Counted from the first letter of the stretch, positions 44,915-54,584 are shown. The stretch is 64,000 bases of DNA from Oscillospiraceae bacterium (GCA_021200775.1 JAJQGB010000004.1:186001-250000), one strand, 5' to 3'. A program made the numbers and translations. The notes: generated by a model not told the origin, from the sequence alone.

Positions 44915-46771
44915 ATGAAAAAGATATTAAGCATCATGCTCAGCCTTTTACTCGTAATGAGTATTCTTCCGCTTGGAGTTTTTGCAGAGGAAGACGGCGA
45001 AGACAACACCACAGTCAACAACACTCCCACAATCACCACTACATACGGCGTCAATATCCAGAATCCAACAGTAAGCAGTCAGTCGATAAACGCTGGCGAA
45101 ACCTTCACAATCGGCTTCACGCTTTCAAGTAACGCCACCATGAACTATCAGTACACCTATGGTTCATACAGCTATGCTACATGGGATTCAACCGCCCAGA
45201 CTACAGCATCTATTTCGGGAACCGGCTTCAGTTTCTCCGGGTATCTTGCCGAGCAGGAGCTTCACAGCGGCTACAACTCAGTAACCGTTCTTTCCGACAG
45301 CTCTCTCGAAACCGGAAGATATCAGGTTACTCTGACGGTTACCTGCACTTCTTCAACCGGCTCGACGGTATCAGATACCAGAACCTTCAATATCGACGTT
45401 GAAGCTTCCGAAGTAACCCTTGATGAAGAGAACGACACTCCGAGCTTCACATTGACCGGGGCGTCAATTCCGGAGGGTAAAGGCAAGTCGAATCTGTCAA
45501 CAAATCTTACTTTGAGCTTTAAGAACAACACTGGTTATACAGCAAATAACGTCAAGGTCGTTCTTTCTAGTCTCGGTGGCTTAGTTCTCAATACCTATAC
45601 AGACACGGTTGACTGCGGTACGGTCAGCGGCGGAAGCACAATAACCGCATCTTTCCCTGTTGTATTCCCAGAATATCCGTCAGCACAGCATACGCTACAG
45701 GCAACTGTAACATATACCGACAATTCAGGAAATCAGCACTCTGAGACATATAACATCTACCTCAGAGCTACTGAGAAATCGGAAACAACAGAATCCTCAA
45801 CCGAAAAGTCCCTTGAACCGAAGGTTATCGTTTCCGGCTATACTCTTGATGTCGACACAGTAGAATCTGGCGAAGAGTTCACCCTCACTTTCACTCTAAG
45901 AAACACCAGCCACGACAAGGCTATCAAGAATATGACGGTCGACGTCGAGACTGCAAGCAGTAGCAATTCTACCACAAGCACAAATATCTTCTCAGCTATA
46001 GACGGCACAACTTCCTTCTACACGGAAGAAATCCCGACCGACGGCGAGATGGAGTATTCAATCGCTTTGAAAACCAGTGCCACAGCAGGTGCAGGTACAT
46101 ATCCGATTACAATCAGATATGATTTCGAGTATGACAACGGCACAAGCTACTCTGCGAGCAGTAACTCGATTACAATCAATTTACAAGTCTCTCAGGCTAT
46201 CAAGTTTGAGCTTATGGAATGGGAGCCCCCAACGGAGTGCTATGGTTCTCAGGGCTGCAGTATCTACTTCCAGTTCTTCAATAAGTCGAAGACCGCTATG
46301 TCCAGCCTCACAATCGGTGTCGGCGGTGATTTCTACATGGCTACTGAATACTATGGAACACTCAGTGCATCGAGCTATGACTATTTCAGCGGAATGATTT
46401 ACGCTAACGACCCCAGCGCAGTGGGGGAGACCAAGACAGCAATTCTCACGTTCTCGTTTGAAGACGAATCAGGCGCAGAACACACCCTTGAATACGAATT
46501 TGATGTTTTAATCTGCGAAGAGCAGGAGACAACCTATTTCGATGAAAGCGAATACTGGGGCGATGACTACTACTTCGACGACGACTTCTCTGTAGATACA
46601 AGTGGAGGAAGCGTCACTGATGGCACAGGTTTAAGCACTACCGCAAAAATTGCAATCGGTGTCGGTGCAGGCGTTGTAGTAATCGTGATTATAGTTATAG
46701 TTGTTGCAGTTATCAATAACAAGAAAAAGAAGGCTCTTCTTGACGGTCTTGATGATGACGATGACGAATAA
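44915..46771 (+). CDS. membrane-anchored surface protein with repeated beta-sandwich (CARDB/COG1361-like) domains
   Basis: A 618-residue exported protein. A signal peptide (about 1-24, ending GVFA) is followed by several immunoglobulin-like repeats, each with a strand of the type SINAGETFTIGFTLSS, then SNLSTNLTLSFKNNT and VESGEEFTLTFTLRNTS. The C-terminus has a hydrophobic helix (about 577-600), KKKK and an aspartate tail. It lies between an ABC ATPase and an FtsX-like permease in one unit, so it may act as their extracellular partner, as adaptor proteins do for MacB. That is inferred from position. No enzyme motif is seen. Confidence 0.8.
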   Translation: MKKILSIMLSLLLVMSILPLGVFAEEDGEDNTTVNNTPTITTTYGVNIQNPTVSSQSINAGETFTIGFTLSSNATMNYQYTYGSYSYATWDSTAQTTASISGTGFSFSGYLAEQELHSGYNSVTVLSDSSLETGRYQVTLTVTCTSSTGSTVSDTRTFNIDVEASEVTLDEENDTPSFTLTGASIPEGKGKSNLSTNLTLSFKNNTGYTANNVKVVLSSLGGLVLNTYTDTVDCGTVSGGSTITASFPVVFPEYPSAQHTLQATVTYTDNSGNQHSETYNIYLRATEKSETTESSTEKSLEPKVIVSGYTLDVDTVESGEEFTLTFTLRNTSHDKAIKNMTVDVETASSSNSTTSTNIFSAIDGTTSFYTEEIPTDGEMEYSIALKTSATAGAGTYPITIRYDFEYDNGTSYSASSNSITINLQVSQAIKFELMEWEPPTECYGSQGCSIYFQFFNKSKTAMSSLTIGVGGDFYMATEYYGTLSASSYDYFSGMIYANDPSAVGETKTAILTFSFEDESGAEHTLEYEFDVLICEEQETTYFDESEYWGDDYYFDDDFSVDTSGGSVTDGTGLSTTAKIAIGVGAGVVVIVIIVIVVAVINNKKKKALLDGLDDDDDE

Positions 46772-46807
46772 AACTCCGCTTTTCCCTATAAGGAGGGATG
46801 ACTGATT

Positions 46808-48220
46808 ATGAGAAAAACGGATATCGTAAGATTTGCCCTTTCCAACTTTCTAAGACGTAAAGCCAGAAGTATGCTCACCGTCCTCGGAGTTGTAATCGGC
46901 ACGGCGGCAGTCGTTATAATGCTTTCGATAGGCATCGGTATGAACAAGGGCTTCGAAGACCAGATAAGCTCCTATTCAAACCTTAAACAGATAACAATCT
47001 ATTCCTATGGCGGTTCGTACCAATACGACGAAGACAGCGGTACATATGTCTATACGGAATCGAATACGGTCCTTGACAACATCGCCATTGAGGAAATAAG
47101 CGAAATGGACCATGTTCAAGCAGTTTCACCTTATCTCTATTACTGGGGATACCTGATAATGGACAATACAGAAAAATGCTCTTCAATGTCTATCATAGGC
47201 ATCGATGCCGCATCAATGTCAGACATGGGCTATGAGCTTCTCTATGGCAGGCTTCTTGATGAGAGCGATATAGGAACAACCAACTTCGTGATGACATATT
47301 CTTTACCGTTCTATTTCTACACGATGCGTGAGGAAGACGAAATCTGGTGGAAGACAATCACTGAAGATGATGAATTGCCGTTCAACCCTGTAGGACAGAA
47401 CCATACCTATCAATTTACCTGGTACTGGTCTTACGGAGAAAGCGCTGTAGATACTTCGAGACCGAGGATTGAACTAGAAGACGGCAACTGCGTCGGTATA
47501 CTTGCATACAACGAAAGCGGCAACTACGAGACGTATGTCTATATGGATGTAAACGGCGTGTTTGCTCTTGAAGATGTCTTTGGAGAAAACCAAGCCAAGT
47601 ACTACGGATACGATTATACTCCCGAAAACAGAGAAAGCACTGAAGATAATCGTCAGAATATCTACGACCAGGCAATCGTTCTGGTTGAAGATTCAAAGTA
47701 TGTTCAGAGCATAGAAGCCAAGCTCAACGAGATGGGCTATGATACCTATTCTTCAATGGAATATCTTACCCAATTACAGGATCAGACAAAGTTCTTGCGA
47801 GCTATCTTGGGAGCAATTGGCGTTGTCGCATTTATTGTAGCGGCTATCAGTATAGCCAACACGATGGTAATGTCCATCTACGAAAGAACCAGAGAAATCG
47901 GAATTATGAAAGTACTCGGGTGCAAGCTTTCTGACATCAGAAGCATGTTCCTGATTGAAGCGGGAATCATCGGCGCTGTCGGAGGAGTGTTAGGCGTCGG
48001 AGTCAGCTATGGAGCATCATTTGCCGTGAACTATCTTGCGAGTGCAGGAGGAATGTCCATGCTTGGAATCGACGCTTCAACCTCTGCGCTTTCCGTAATT
48101 CCACCGTGGCTTGACGGAGTTGCAGTGCTCCTGGCAATTGCTGTAGGTATAGTCTCAGGACTTTATCCCGCAATCAGGGCGACAAGACTTTCAGCACTCG
48201 AAGCCATCAAGAACGAATAA
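46808..48220 (+). CDS. MacB-like FtsX-family ABC permease
   Basis: A 470-residue permease with four membrane helices. Helix 1 lies at about 20-42 (ARSMLTVLGVVIGTAAVVIML). A 270-residue extracellular MacB periplasmic-core-like domain follows, then three helices from about residue 338. The C-terminal FtsX domain shows YERTREIGIMKVLGCKLSDI and the terminal GLYPAIRATRLSALEAIKNE. The start follows AGGAGGGATGA. It pairs with the ATPase at 43963. Such systems export peptides or lipoproteins, or transmit force across the envelope. The substrate is unknown. Confidence 0.92.
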   Translation: MRKTDIVRFALSNFLRRKARSMLTVLGVVIGTAAVVIMLSIGIGMNKGFEDQISSYSNLKQITIYSYGGSYQYDEDSGTYVYTESNTVLDNIAIEEISEMDHVQAVSPYLYYWGYLIMDNTEKCSSMSIIGIDAASMSDMGYELLYGRLLDESDIGTTNFVMTYSLPFYFYTMREEDEIWWKTITEDDELPFNPVGQNHTYQFTWYWSYGESAVDTSRPRIELEDGNCVGILAYNESGNYETYVYMDVNGVFALEDVFGENQAKYYGYDYTPENRESTEDNRQNIYDQAIVLVEDSKYVQSIEAKLNEMGYDTYSSMEYLTQLQDQTKFLRAILGAIGVVAFIVAAISIANTMVMSIYERTREIGIMKVLGCKLSDIRSMFLIEAGIIGAVGGVLGVGVSYGASFAVNYLASAGGMSMLGIDASTSALSVIPPWLDGVAVLLAIAVGIVSGLYPAIRATRLSALEAIKNE

Positions 48221-48260
48221 TTTTTGCCAGTTAGGTCAGTACCTCTATCCATATATGTTT

Positions 48261-48289
48261 GCCGCACGGAATTATCCACTCCGTGCGGC
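48261..48289 (+). terminator. GC-rich hairpin after the MacB-like unit
   Basis: Perfect 10-bp stem GCCGCACGGA with TCCGTGCGGC, 9-nt loop, followed only by a mixed A/T tail. Confidence 0.65.
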
Positions 48290-48323
48290 AATCTATTTGT
48301 CTTGAATTTTTCAGAAAAAGCGA

Positions 48324-48352
48324 TTGAAAACCTACTGAATATATGTTATTAT
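48324..48352 (+). promoter_or_regulatory. promoter for the Rrf2 regulator
   Basis: TTGAAA (48324-48329), 17 bp, TATTAT (48347-48352). Its spacer contains AACCTA-N7-TATGTT, resembling the candidate operator at cysK, so autoregulation is possible. Confidence 0.6.
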
Positions 48353-48383
48353 TAGAGTATCGAAAATACAGGTGGTACTGACT

Positions 48384-48803
48384 ATGAAAATATCAACAAA
48401 AGGCAGATATGCTCTCCGGATGCTTGTGGATCTCGCCGAGAATCAGGGCGACGGCTACGTTTCGCTTAAAGACATCGCCGAAAGGCAGGATATCTCGAAA
48501 AAATATCTTGAACAGATTGTCCCATCCTTTAACGGCTCGGATATTTTAAGGACAAACCGAGGCTATCAGGGCGGCTACCGGCTCTCCAGAACTCCCGACA
48601 AATACACGGTGGGGGAGATTCTCAGGCTTACCGAAGGAAGCCTTGCACCGGTATCCTGTCTTGAATGTAACCCGATAGAGTGCAGTCGCAAAGATATCTG
48701 TCCGACGCTTCCGGTCTGGCAAGGGCTATATAAAACTATAACCGACTATCTTGATGGCATAACACTTCAGGATATTATGAATAACGAAAACCGCCTGCCG
48801 TAA
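48384..48803 (+). CDS. Rrf2-family transcriptional regulator with cysteine cluster
   Basis: A 139-residue winged-helix protein (MKISTKGRYALRMLVDLA, with recognition region YLEQIVPSFNGSDILRTNRG). Cysteines 92, 95, 100 and 106 occupy the loop where IscR binds its iron-sulfur cluster, so it may sense Fe-S, iron or redox state. Relatives CymR and IscR control cysteine and cluster synthesis. It faces cysK tail to tail, and the cysK promoter carries a palindrome that could be its target. The ATG at 48384 is the normal family N-terminus. The stop lies in the loop of the shared terminator. Confidence 0.9.
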   Translation: MKISTKGRYALRMLVDLAENQGDGYVSLKDIAERQDISKKYLEQIVPSFNGSDILRTNRGYQGGYRLSRTPDKYTVGEILRLTEGSLAPVSCLECNPIECSRKDICPTLPVWQGLYKTITDYLDGITLQDIMNNENRLP

Positions 48804-48819
48804 TCCAGCAGACGGTTTT
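48787..48819. terminator. bidirectional terminator overlapping the end of the Rrf2 gene
   Basis: AAAACCGCCTGC with GCAGACGGTTTT, one mismatch. The Rrf2 stop codon lies in its loop. It is shared with cysK on the other strand. Confidence 0.75.
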
Positions 48820-48823
48820 AATC

Positions 48824-49753
48824 TTATTCAGAGAACATCGGCGTCGACAGATATCTGTCACCTGTGTCGGGGAGAAGTGCAACTATTGTCTTGCCTTCGT
48901 TTTCAGGACGCTTCGCCAGTATTGAAGCGGCATAAACTGCGGCTCCCGAGGTGATTCCGACAAGGATTCCTTCAGACTTTGCAAGCTTTCTTCCGGCTTC
49001 ATACGCTTCATCCTCGGTGATGGTGATAATCTCATCGTAGATACTTGTATCGAGAGTGTCCGGCACGAACCCAGCGCCGATTCCCTGAAGCCCATGCTTA
49101 CCTGCAATTCCTTTTGACAGAACGGGTGAGCCAGCCGGCTCAACTGCGACTATTTTAACGTCCGGATTCCTGCTCTTAAGATACTTTCCTACACCGCTGA
49201 TTGTTCCGCCTGTGCCGACACCAGCGACGAAAATATCAACCTTGCCGTCGGTATCGTTCCAGATTTCGGGACCTGTAGTCTCAAAGTGAGCTGTCGGATT
49301 TGCGGGATTGACAAATTGCCCGGGAATAAAGCTGTTCGGAATTGACTTTGCAAGCTCGTCAGCCTTTTCGATAGCACCTTTCATGCCCTTGGAGCCTTCT
49401 GTCAACACGAGCTCTGCACCGTAAGCTTTCAAGAGATTTCTTCTCTCAACGCTCATTGTCTCAGGCATAGTAAGAATGATTCTGTAGCCTTTGGATGCCG
49501 CAATCGCCGCCAGACCGATTCCGGTGTTGCCGCTGGTTGGCTCGATGATGACTGAACCTTCTTTCAAATCGCCAGTAGCTTCTGCATTATCAATCATTGC
49601 TTTTGCAATTCTGTCCTTGACGCTTCCGGCAGGATTCAGATATTCGAGCTTTGCAAGAATGTCGGCGCAGTAATTGTCTGCCTTCAAAAAGTTATTGAGC
49701 CTTAGCAGGGGAGTTCCACCTATAAGGTCGGTTATGCTGTTATATACTGTCAT
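48824..49753 (-). CDS. cysK: cysteine synthase (O-acetylserine sulfhydrylase)
   Basis: PLP enzyme that makes L-cysteine from O-acetylserine and sulfide. It has 309 residues. The PLP lysine is in [11 protein letters not shown], the substrate loop is PTSGNTGIG, the phosphate-binding loop [15 protein letters not shown], and [11 protein letters not shown] near the C-terminus. The ATG at 49753 has AAAGGAGGAC upstream. TTG 49756 is the alternative. It has a perfect promoter overlapped downstream by a palindrome. No serine acetyltransferase gene is adjacent. Confidence 0.97.
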   Translation of the reverse strand: MTVYNSITDLIGGTPLLRLNNFLKADNYCADILAKLEYLNPAGSVKDRIAKAMIDNAEATGDLKEGSVIIEPTSGNTGIGLAAIAASKGYRIILTMPETMSVERRNLLKAYGAELVLTEGSKGMKGAIEKADELAKSIPNSFIPGQFVNPANPTAHFETTGPEIWNDTDGKVDIFVAGVGTGGTISGVGKYLKSRNPDVKIVAVEPAGSPVLSKGIAGKHGLQGIGAGFVPDTLDTSIYDEIITITEDEAYEAGRKLAKSEGILVGITSGAAVYAASILAKRPENEGKTIVALLPDTGDRYLSTPMFSE

Positions 49754-49786
49754 CAAATTGTCCTCCTTTGGAGTTTTTACTGAGTT

Positions 49787-49811
49787 AAAACCTATCAGTA
49801 TTGTAGGTATT
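49787..49811 (-). promoter_or_regulatory. candidate Rrf2/CymR-type operator at cysK
   Basis: Inverted repeat AACCTA (49789-49794) and TAGGTA (49804-49809) with a 9-nt centre, lying over the transcription start just downstream of the cysK -10 box. It is a plausible target of the Rrf2 regulator encoded next door. This is inferred from symmetry and position. Confidence 0.5.
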
Positions 49812-49837
49812 ATATCACATGATACTGTCTATGTCAA
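49809..49837 (-). promoter_or_regulatory. consensus promoter for cysK
   Basis: Minus strand TTGACA (49837-49832), 17 bp, TATAAT (49814-49809). Confidence 0.85.
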
Positions 49838-49984
49838 TAGGGAATTCAAAATATTTTATTTCGACAGTCTGGGGCAAAGTGTATTAATTCTATTACCTAT
49901 TTCATCACCCTCACACAATACATTCATGAAAGATAAATCAAAATACGTTATAATATCGTTGAAAGAATTATGAGGAGTGATATA

Positions 49985-50689
49985 GTGAACTCGTTTATTG
50001 AATTTGACAAGGTAACAAAAACATATAAAACCGGCGATGTGGAAGTAAAAGCACTGTCGGAAACGAGCTTTACGATTGAAAAGGGCGAAGTCTGCGTGAT
50101 TGTCGGAGAATCAGGAGCAGGGAAGACAACACTTCTGAATATCCTCGGCGGAATGGACGCCCTTACAAGCGGAAAGGTAATCATGGATGGCGTCGATGTC
50201 AGCGGTCTTCAGAAAGACAAGCTGGTAGATTATCGCCGCCACGATATCGGCTTTGTATTTCAGTTCTATAACCTGATTCCTAACCTGACGGCTCTTGAAA
50301 ATGTAGAAATTGCATCCCAGCTCTGTAAGAATCCTATTCCGGCTAAGGATGCTCTTACTGCTGTTGGTCTTTCCCACCGGCTGGATAACTTCCCGGCACA
50401 GCTTTCAGGCGGAGAACAGCAGAGAGTTTCGATTGCACGTGCACTTGCAAAGAGACCGAAGCTCTTACTCTGTGATGAGCCCACAGGCGCTCTCGACTAT
50501 GAAACCGGAAAATCAATCTTAAAGCTCTTGCAGGACTGCTGTCGCAACGACGGCATGACTGTAGTTATCATCACGCACAATTCCGCACTGTCAGCAATGG
50601 CAGACAGAATCATCCGCGTCAAAAGCGGAACCATTCATTCGGTCAAGATGAACGACCATATCGTTCCCGTTGAGAATATTGAGTGGTGA
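49985..50689 (+). CDS. ABC transporter ATP-binding protein, MacB/LolD type
   Basis: A 234-residue ATPase with Walker [10 protein letters not shown] (about 39-47), Q-loop [12 protein letters not shown], signature LSGGEQQR, Walker B LLLCDEP and switch histidine in ITHNSA. The start GTG 49985 has GAGGAG 7 nt upstream. ATG 49970 would place that site inside the gene. A TATAAT at 49949-49954 with a poor -35 box may be its promoter. The permease begins 8 bp after its stop, so the pair forms one exporter. Confidence 0.93.
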   Translation: MNSFIEFDKVTKTYKTGDVEVKALSETSFTIEKGEVCVIVGESGAGKTTLLNILGGMDALTSGKVIMDGVDVSGLQKDKLVDYRRHDIGFVFQFYNLIPNLTALENVEIASQLCKNPIPAKDALTAVGLSHRLDNFPAQLSGGEQQRVSIARALAKRPKLLLCDEPTGALDYETGKSILKLLQDCCRNDGMTVVIITHNSALSAMADRIIRVKSGTIHSVKMNDHIVPVENIEW

Positions 50690-50696
50690 AGCTACT

Positions 50697-53390
50697 ATGA
50701 AAAAAGCTTACAGTAAAAACATCAGAAGAAGCATAACCGGAAGTATGGGCAGGTTTGTCGCAATACTTCTTATCATCATGCTCGGAGTTGCTTTCTTTGC
50801 GGGGCTCAGGCAAACCCGCTCCGTTATGCTTGCAGTCGAGTTTGACTACCTCGAAGAAACCAAACTTTACGATTTAAGACTTATCTCGACAATAGGCTTT
50901 GAGGATGAAGATATTGCTGAAATTTCAGAAATAGATGGAGTTGAAATCGCAGTCGGCTCAATAAATGCCGACTTCATCACCGAAAAAAACGGCGAGGAAA
51001 TCGTCTATCACGCAATGATGCTGACTGAAGGCGTAAATGAGCCGGAGCTGATATCGGGGCGTATGCCAGAATCCGCAAATGAATGTATTGTTGATTCGCA
51101 TGTGTTTTCCGAAGACGATATCGGAACCACCATAGTCATCTCCGACAGCAATAGTGAAGACACACTTGACACCTTTGCATATACCGAGTATACCATAGTT
51201 GGCATCTGCCGTTCTCCTATGTATCTTGACATCTCACGAGGAACGACATCTTTGGGAAGCGGAAGCATTACCGGCTTCGTAATAATCCCGGAGGAAGGCT
51301 TTGACAGCGAGTACTACACGGAAGTATATGTCACGAGTACCGAGAAATACGATCCGTATACAGACGAATATAACGACATGATTGATTCGTTCTCAGATCT
51401 TATGGAGAACGAAGCCGGTATAATTATAAACACCAGATTCTCCGAAACAGTCGCTGACGCCGAAGCGGAAATTGCCGACGCCGAAAACGAGCTTGAAGAA
51501 AATCGTGCAGAAGCCCAGCAGGAGCTTGACGACGCTAAAGCACAGCTTGATGAAGCATTTGCGCTTCTCGAACAATATGAAGCCTTAGGAATCAATGTCG
51601 ACGACTATTGGACTCAGTACTACGACGGCGTGGCTGAATATGAGGAAGCACTTGATGAGTTCAACTCAGAAATCGCCGATGCTGAGGCTGAAATAGCTGA
51701 TGCAAGAGCCGAGCTTGACGACCTGGAAGAACCTACTCTTTACGTCTTCACAAGAAGCATTAATTCCGGCTATGTTACTTTCGAGAGCGACTCGCTGATT
51801 GTTAGCAACGTCGCAAGATTCCTGCCGATATTCTTCTTCCTGATTGCGGCACTCGTTTGCTCAACAACCATGACAAGAATGATTGATGACGAGAGAACTC
51901 AGATTGGAATTCTCAGCGCTCTTGGCTACAGTAAGGGAGCAATACTTGCAAAGTATGTTATCTACTCCGGTGGAGCCGCTATAATCGGCTCTGTTGCGGG
52001 ATATTTCCTGGGAAGCTTCCTGTTCCCATTCGTAATTCTAAAAGCATATACAATGCTTTACAATATAGAGGGCTTTATCTACATATTCAGCCCTGCTTAC
52101 TTCCTGGTTTCACTTGCAATTTCGCTTGTGTGCTCAGTCGGTACTACTGTTATATCATGTCGGAGCGCACTCAAATGTCAGCCGGCGGACCTTATTCGAC
52201 CAAAGGCTCCAGCCGCCGGAAAGAGAATCTGGCTCGAAAGAATAACTCCAATCTGGTCTCGACTGAAGTTTATGCATAAGGTTACGCTTCGCAATATCTT
52301 CAGATTCAAAAAGCGTATGGTAATGATGCTTATGGGTGTTGCAGGATGCACTGCACTCCTACTCACGGGATTTGGAATTAATGATTCGGTTGCAAATCTT
52401 GGAAACTTCCAGTTTGATGACATATTGACCTATGATATATCGGTAACATTCTCGGATGAAATTACCGAAGATGATATCTCGAATATTTCTGACGAATTAT
52501 CTGATGTAATCGAAGCGCAGGCAATCTCAATGTCATATTCCACCGATGTAAGCGCCAACGACGTCTACAAGACAGCTTACTATATTGTTTCTGATGATGA
52601 AAATTTCAGCGATGTGATAAGCCTTCATCTTGACGATGAAGAGGTATTGCTTCCGACAGATGGTGGAGTGCTTATATCCGAAAAGCTCGCTTCGATGCTT
52701 GATGTCGACGTAGGGGACAGCATTACCGTATATACAACCGACGGCGAAATGGCAGAAGCCACCGTCTCCGGACTCGTAGATAACTATGTACAGCACTATA
52801 TCTACATGACCGGTGAAGCCTATGAAGACATTTTCGGAGAAGAATACGAGCCTGAAACACTCATGCTGAGTCTTACCGATGATGCTGACCATTACAGCGT
52901 TTCAGCGGCTCTTCTGAATATGGACGGAATTTCGGCTGTAACCGTTGTCAACGACACAAGACAGATGATTGACAATATGATGCAAAGCCTCAATTACGTT
53001 GTCGCACTCATTCTCTTCTGTGCCGCCGCACTTGCATTCATAGTAATGTTTAACCTCGGAAACATCAATATTTCTGAACGTGCAAGAGAAATCGCCATAA
53101 TCAAAGTCATTGGTTTCAGAAAGAGTGAAACTGACGATTATGTCTTCCGTGAAAACATAGTCCTGACTCTCATGGGAATAGTAATAGGGCTACCTTTGGG
53201 AGTACTACTGCACGCATTTGTAATGTCGCAGATAAAGGTTGATATGGTATCCTTTAAAGTCGTAATCAGCCCTCTGAGCTTTGTGTTTACGGTTGTACTT
53301 GTAGTACTGTTCGCAATCATAACAGACCTGATACTGCGAAAAAAGATATCTGCTATAGACATGGCAGAATCTCTGAAATCGGTTGAGTAA
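50697..53390 (+). CDS. large FtsX-family ABC permease with coiled-coil insert
   Basis: An 897-residue permease with two FtsX modules. After helix 1 (about 20-42) comes an extracellular domain that contains a strongly predicted coiled coil (about 245-345, with repeated AEAEIADAENELEE-type heptads and AEAEIADARAELDDLEE). Three helices follow (about 385-500), then a second extracellular domain and a final three-helix FtsX module (ERAREIAIIKVIGFRKSE). The long coiled coil could reach into the wall to contact a hydrolase or partner, as proposed for FtsX-type systems. The substrate or target is unknown. It is coupled to the ATPase at 49985. Confidence 0.9.
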   Translation: MKKAYSKNIRRSITGSMGRFVAILLIIMLGVAFFAGLRQTRSVMLAVEFDYLEETKLYDLRLISTIGFEDEDIAEISEIDGVEIAVGSINADFITEKNGEEIVYHAMMLTEGVNEPELISGRMPESANECIVDSHVFSEDDIGTTIVISDSNSEDTLDTFAYTEYTIVGICRSPMYLDISRGTTSLGSGSITGFVIIPEEGFDSEYYTEVYVTSTEKYDPYTDEYNDMIDSFSDLMENEAGIIINTRFSETVADAEAEIADAENELEENRAEAQQELDDAKAQLDEAFALLEQYEALGINVDDYWTQYYDGVAEYEEALDEFNSEIADAEAEIADARAELDDLEEPTLYVFTRSINSGYVTFESDSLIVSNVARFLPIFFFLIAALVCSTTMTRMIDDERTQIGILSALGYSKGAILAKYVIYSGGAAIIGSVAGYFLGSFLFPFVILKAYTMLYNIEGFIYIFSPAYFLVSLAISLVCSVGTTVISCRSALKCQPADLIRPKAPAAGKRIWLERITPIWSRLKFMHKVTLRNIFRFKKRMVMMLMGVAGCTALLLTGFGINDSVANLGNFQFDDILTYDISVTFSDEITEDDISNISDELSDVIEAQAISMSYSTDVSANDVYKTAYYIVSDDENFSDVISLHLDDEEVLLPTDGGVLISEKLASMLDVDVGDSITVYTTDGEMAEATVSGLVDNYVQHYIYMTGEAYEDIFGEEYEPETLMLSLTDDADHYSVSAALLNMDGISAVTVVNDTRQMIDNMMQSLNYVVALILFCAAALAFIVMFNLGNINISERAREIAIIKVIGFRKSETDDYVFRENIVLTLMGIVIGLPLGVLLHAFVMSQIKVDMVSFKVVISPLSFVFTVVLVVLFAIITDLILRKKISAIDMAESLKSVE

Positions 53391-53406
53391 GGATTATACT
53401 ATAGAA

Positions 53407-53444
53407 AAAATATCGGAGCCGTAGTGATACGACTCCGATATTTT
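53407..53444. terminator. bidirectional terminator
   Basis: Seventeen-base-pair stem with one mismatch, loop GTGA. T4 follows on the plus strand and T6 on the minus strand, so it also ends the radical SAM transcript. Confidence 0.85.
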
Positions 53445-53510
53445 GCGGTTTGGGTACCGCCTAAGGAAAGAATATGATTGAAGTGGTGCTGGCAGAATTA
53501 TAGTTGTGAT

Positions 53511-54584
53511 TCAGCTATCTGAATTTGCTTCTGCCTTTTTACTCTGAACTTCATCCCATAGCTTGTCAGCTGTCGGAGTCCATTTTTCGGCATAGCTTTC
53601 GCACTTATCGCAAAGATGATCCGCACTCTCGTAGCTTTCGTAATCGGTGTTCCTTGCTTTTGTTTCCTTAACCATCGCTCTCAGCTTTTCTGGATTTTCA
53701 AGCATCGGGCAAGGTCTGAACATGTTATCGTTAAACGGCTGGTTGTCGTGATACGCCTGGAACAGAGGGCTCCTGAGCGCATCAAGAAGCGTGCAGTCGT
53801 GGATGTTGACGTTTGAATAGTGGATGAATACGCAGGGCTCAACATCGCCCTTTGCATTGATGTGGAGATACTTTCTGCCACCGGCAATGCAACCACCTAT
53901 GTACTGAGCGTCGTTCTGGAAGTCGATGCTGAAGATAGCCTTCGAGTGACGGTACTCTCTGATTCTTCTGCAAACCTTTTCTCTCTGTTCAGGTGAGGGA
54001 AGAAGCTCGGTTACAGCCGCATTTCCAACGGGCATATAGTGGAAGAACCAGATAAATAGTGCTCCTGCTTCGATAATCATATCAAAGAATTCTTCGCTTG
54101 TGATATCATCGCAGTTATGAGAAGTGTAACAGACAGAGATTCCGAACGGGAGCTTATGCTCTTTAAGAAGTTTCATAACATTTTGAACCTTATCGAAAAC
54201 GCCTTCGCCACGTCTTGAATCGTTTGCATACTCAAAGCCTTCGAGACTGATTGCGGGAACGAAATTCTTGACTCTGAGCATTTCTTTGCAGAAGTTTTCG
54301 TCAATAAGCGTACCATTGGTAAAAGCAAGGAACTCACAATCCGGGTTCATCTCACAGATTTTGATTAAGTCGTTCTTTCTTACCATCGGTTCGCCGCCGG
54401 TGTAGATGTACATGTAACAGCCGAGCTCTTTGCCCTGCTTCACGATAGAATCTATAGTTTCAAGACTCAGGTTAAGCTTATTTCCATACTCAGCCGCCCA
54501 ACAGCCGGTGCAATGTAAGTTGCAAGCAGACGTAGGGTCGAGAAGAATCGCCCACGGAATATTGCAGTTATACTTCTTCGACAT
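53511..54584 (-). CDS. radical SAM enzyme with C-terminal cysteine-rich (SPASM-like) region
   Basis: A 357-residue radical SAM protein. The [4Fe-4S] site CNLHCTGC is at residues 21-28, preceded by the family stretch NIPWAILLDPTSA, then KQGKELGCYMYIYTGGEP with GGEP at 63-66. C-terminal cysteines (GGCIAGG, EPCVF, RPCPM, CDKC) may hold an extra cluster. Substrate unknown. The frame stays open 43 codons upstream to a TAG at 54716-54714 and reads as family-like sequence (KYSAQELYDLDPGVRETVFE), yet contains no ATG, GTG or TTG. The only standard start, ATG 54584, has AGGAG directly against it. The gene looks N-terminally shortened or uses an unusual start. It is divergent from a paralogue lacking the cluster. 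Confidence 0.88.
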   Translation of the reverse strand: MSKKYNCNIPWAILLDPTSACNLHCTGCWAAEYGNKLNLSLETIDSIVKQGKELGCYMYIYTGGEPMVRKNDLIKICEMNPDCEFLAFTNGTLIDENFCKEMLRVKNFVPAISLEGFEYANDSRRGEGVFDKVQNVMKLLKEHKLPFGISVCYTSHNCDDITSEEFFDMIIEAGALFIWFFHYMPVGNAAVTELLPSPEQREKVCRRIREYRHSKAIFSIDFQNDAQYIGGCIAGGRKYLHINAKGDVEPCVFIHYSNVNIHDCTLLDALRSPLFQAYHDNQPFNDNMFRPCPMLENPEKLRAMVKETKARNTDYESYESADHLCDKCESYAEKWTPTADKLWDEVQSKKAEANSDS

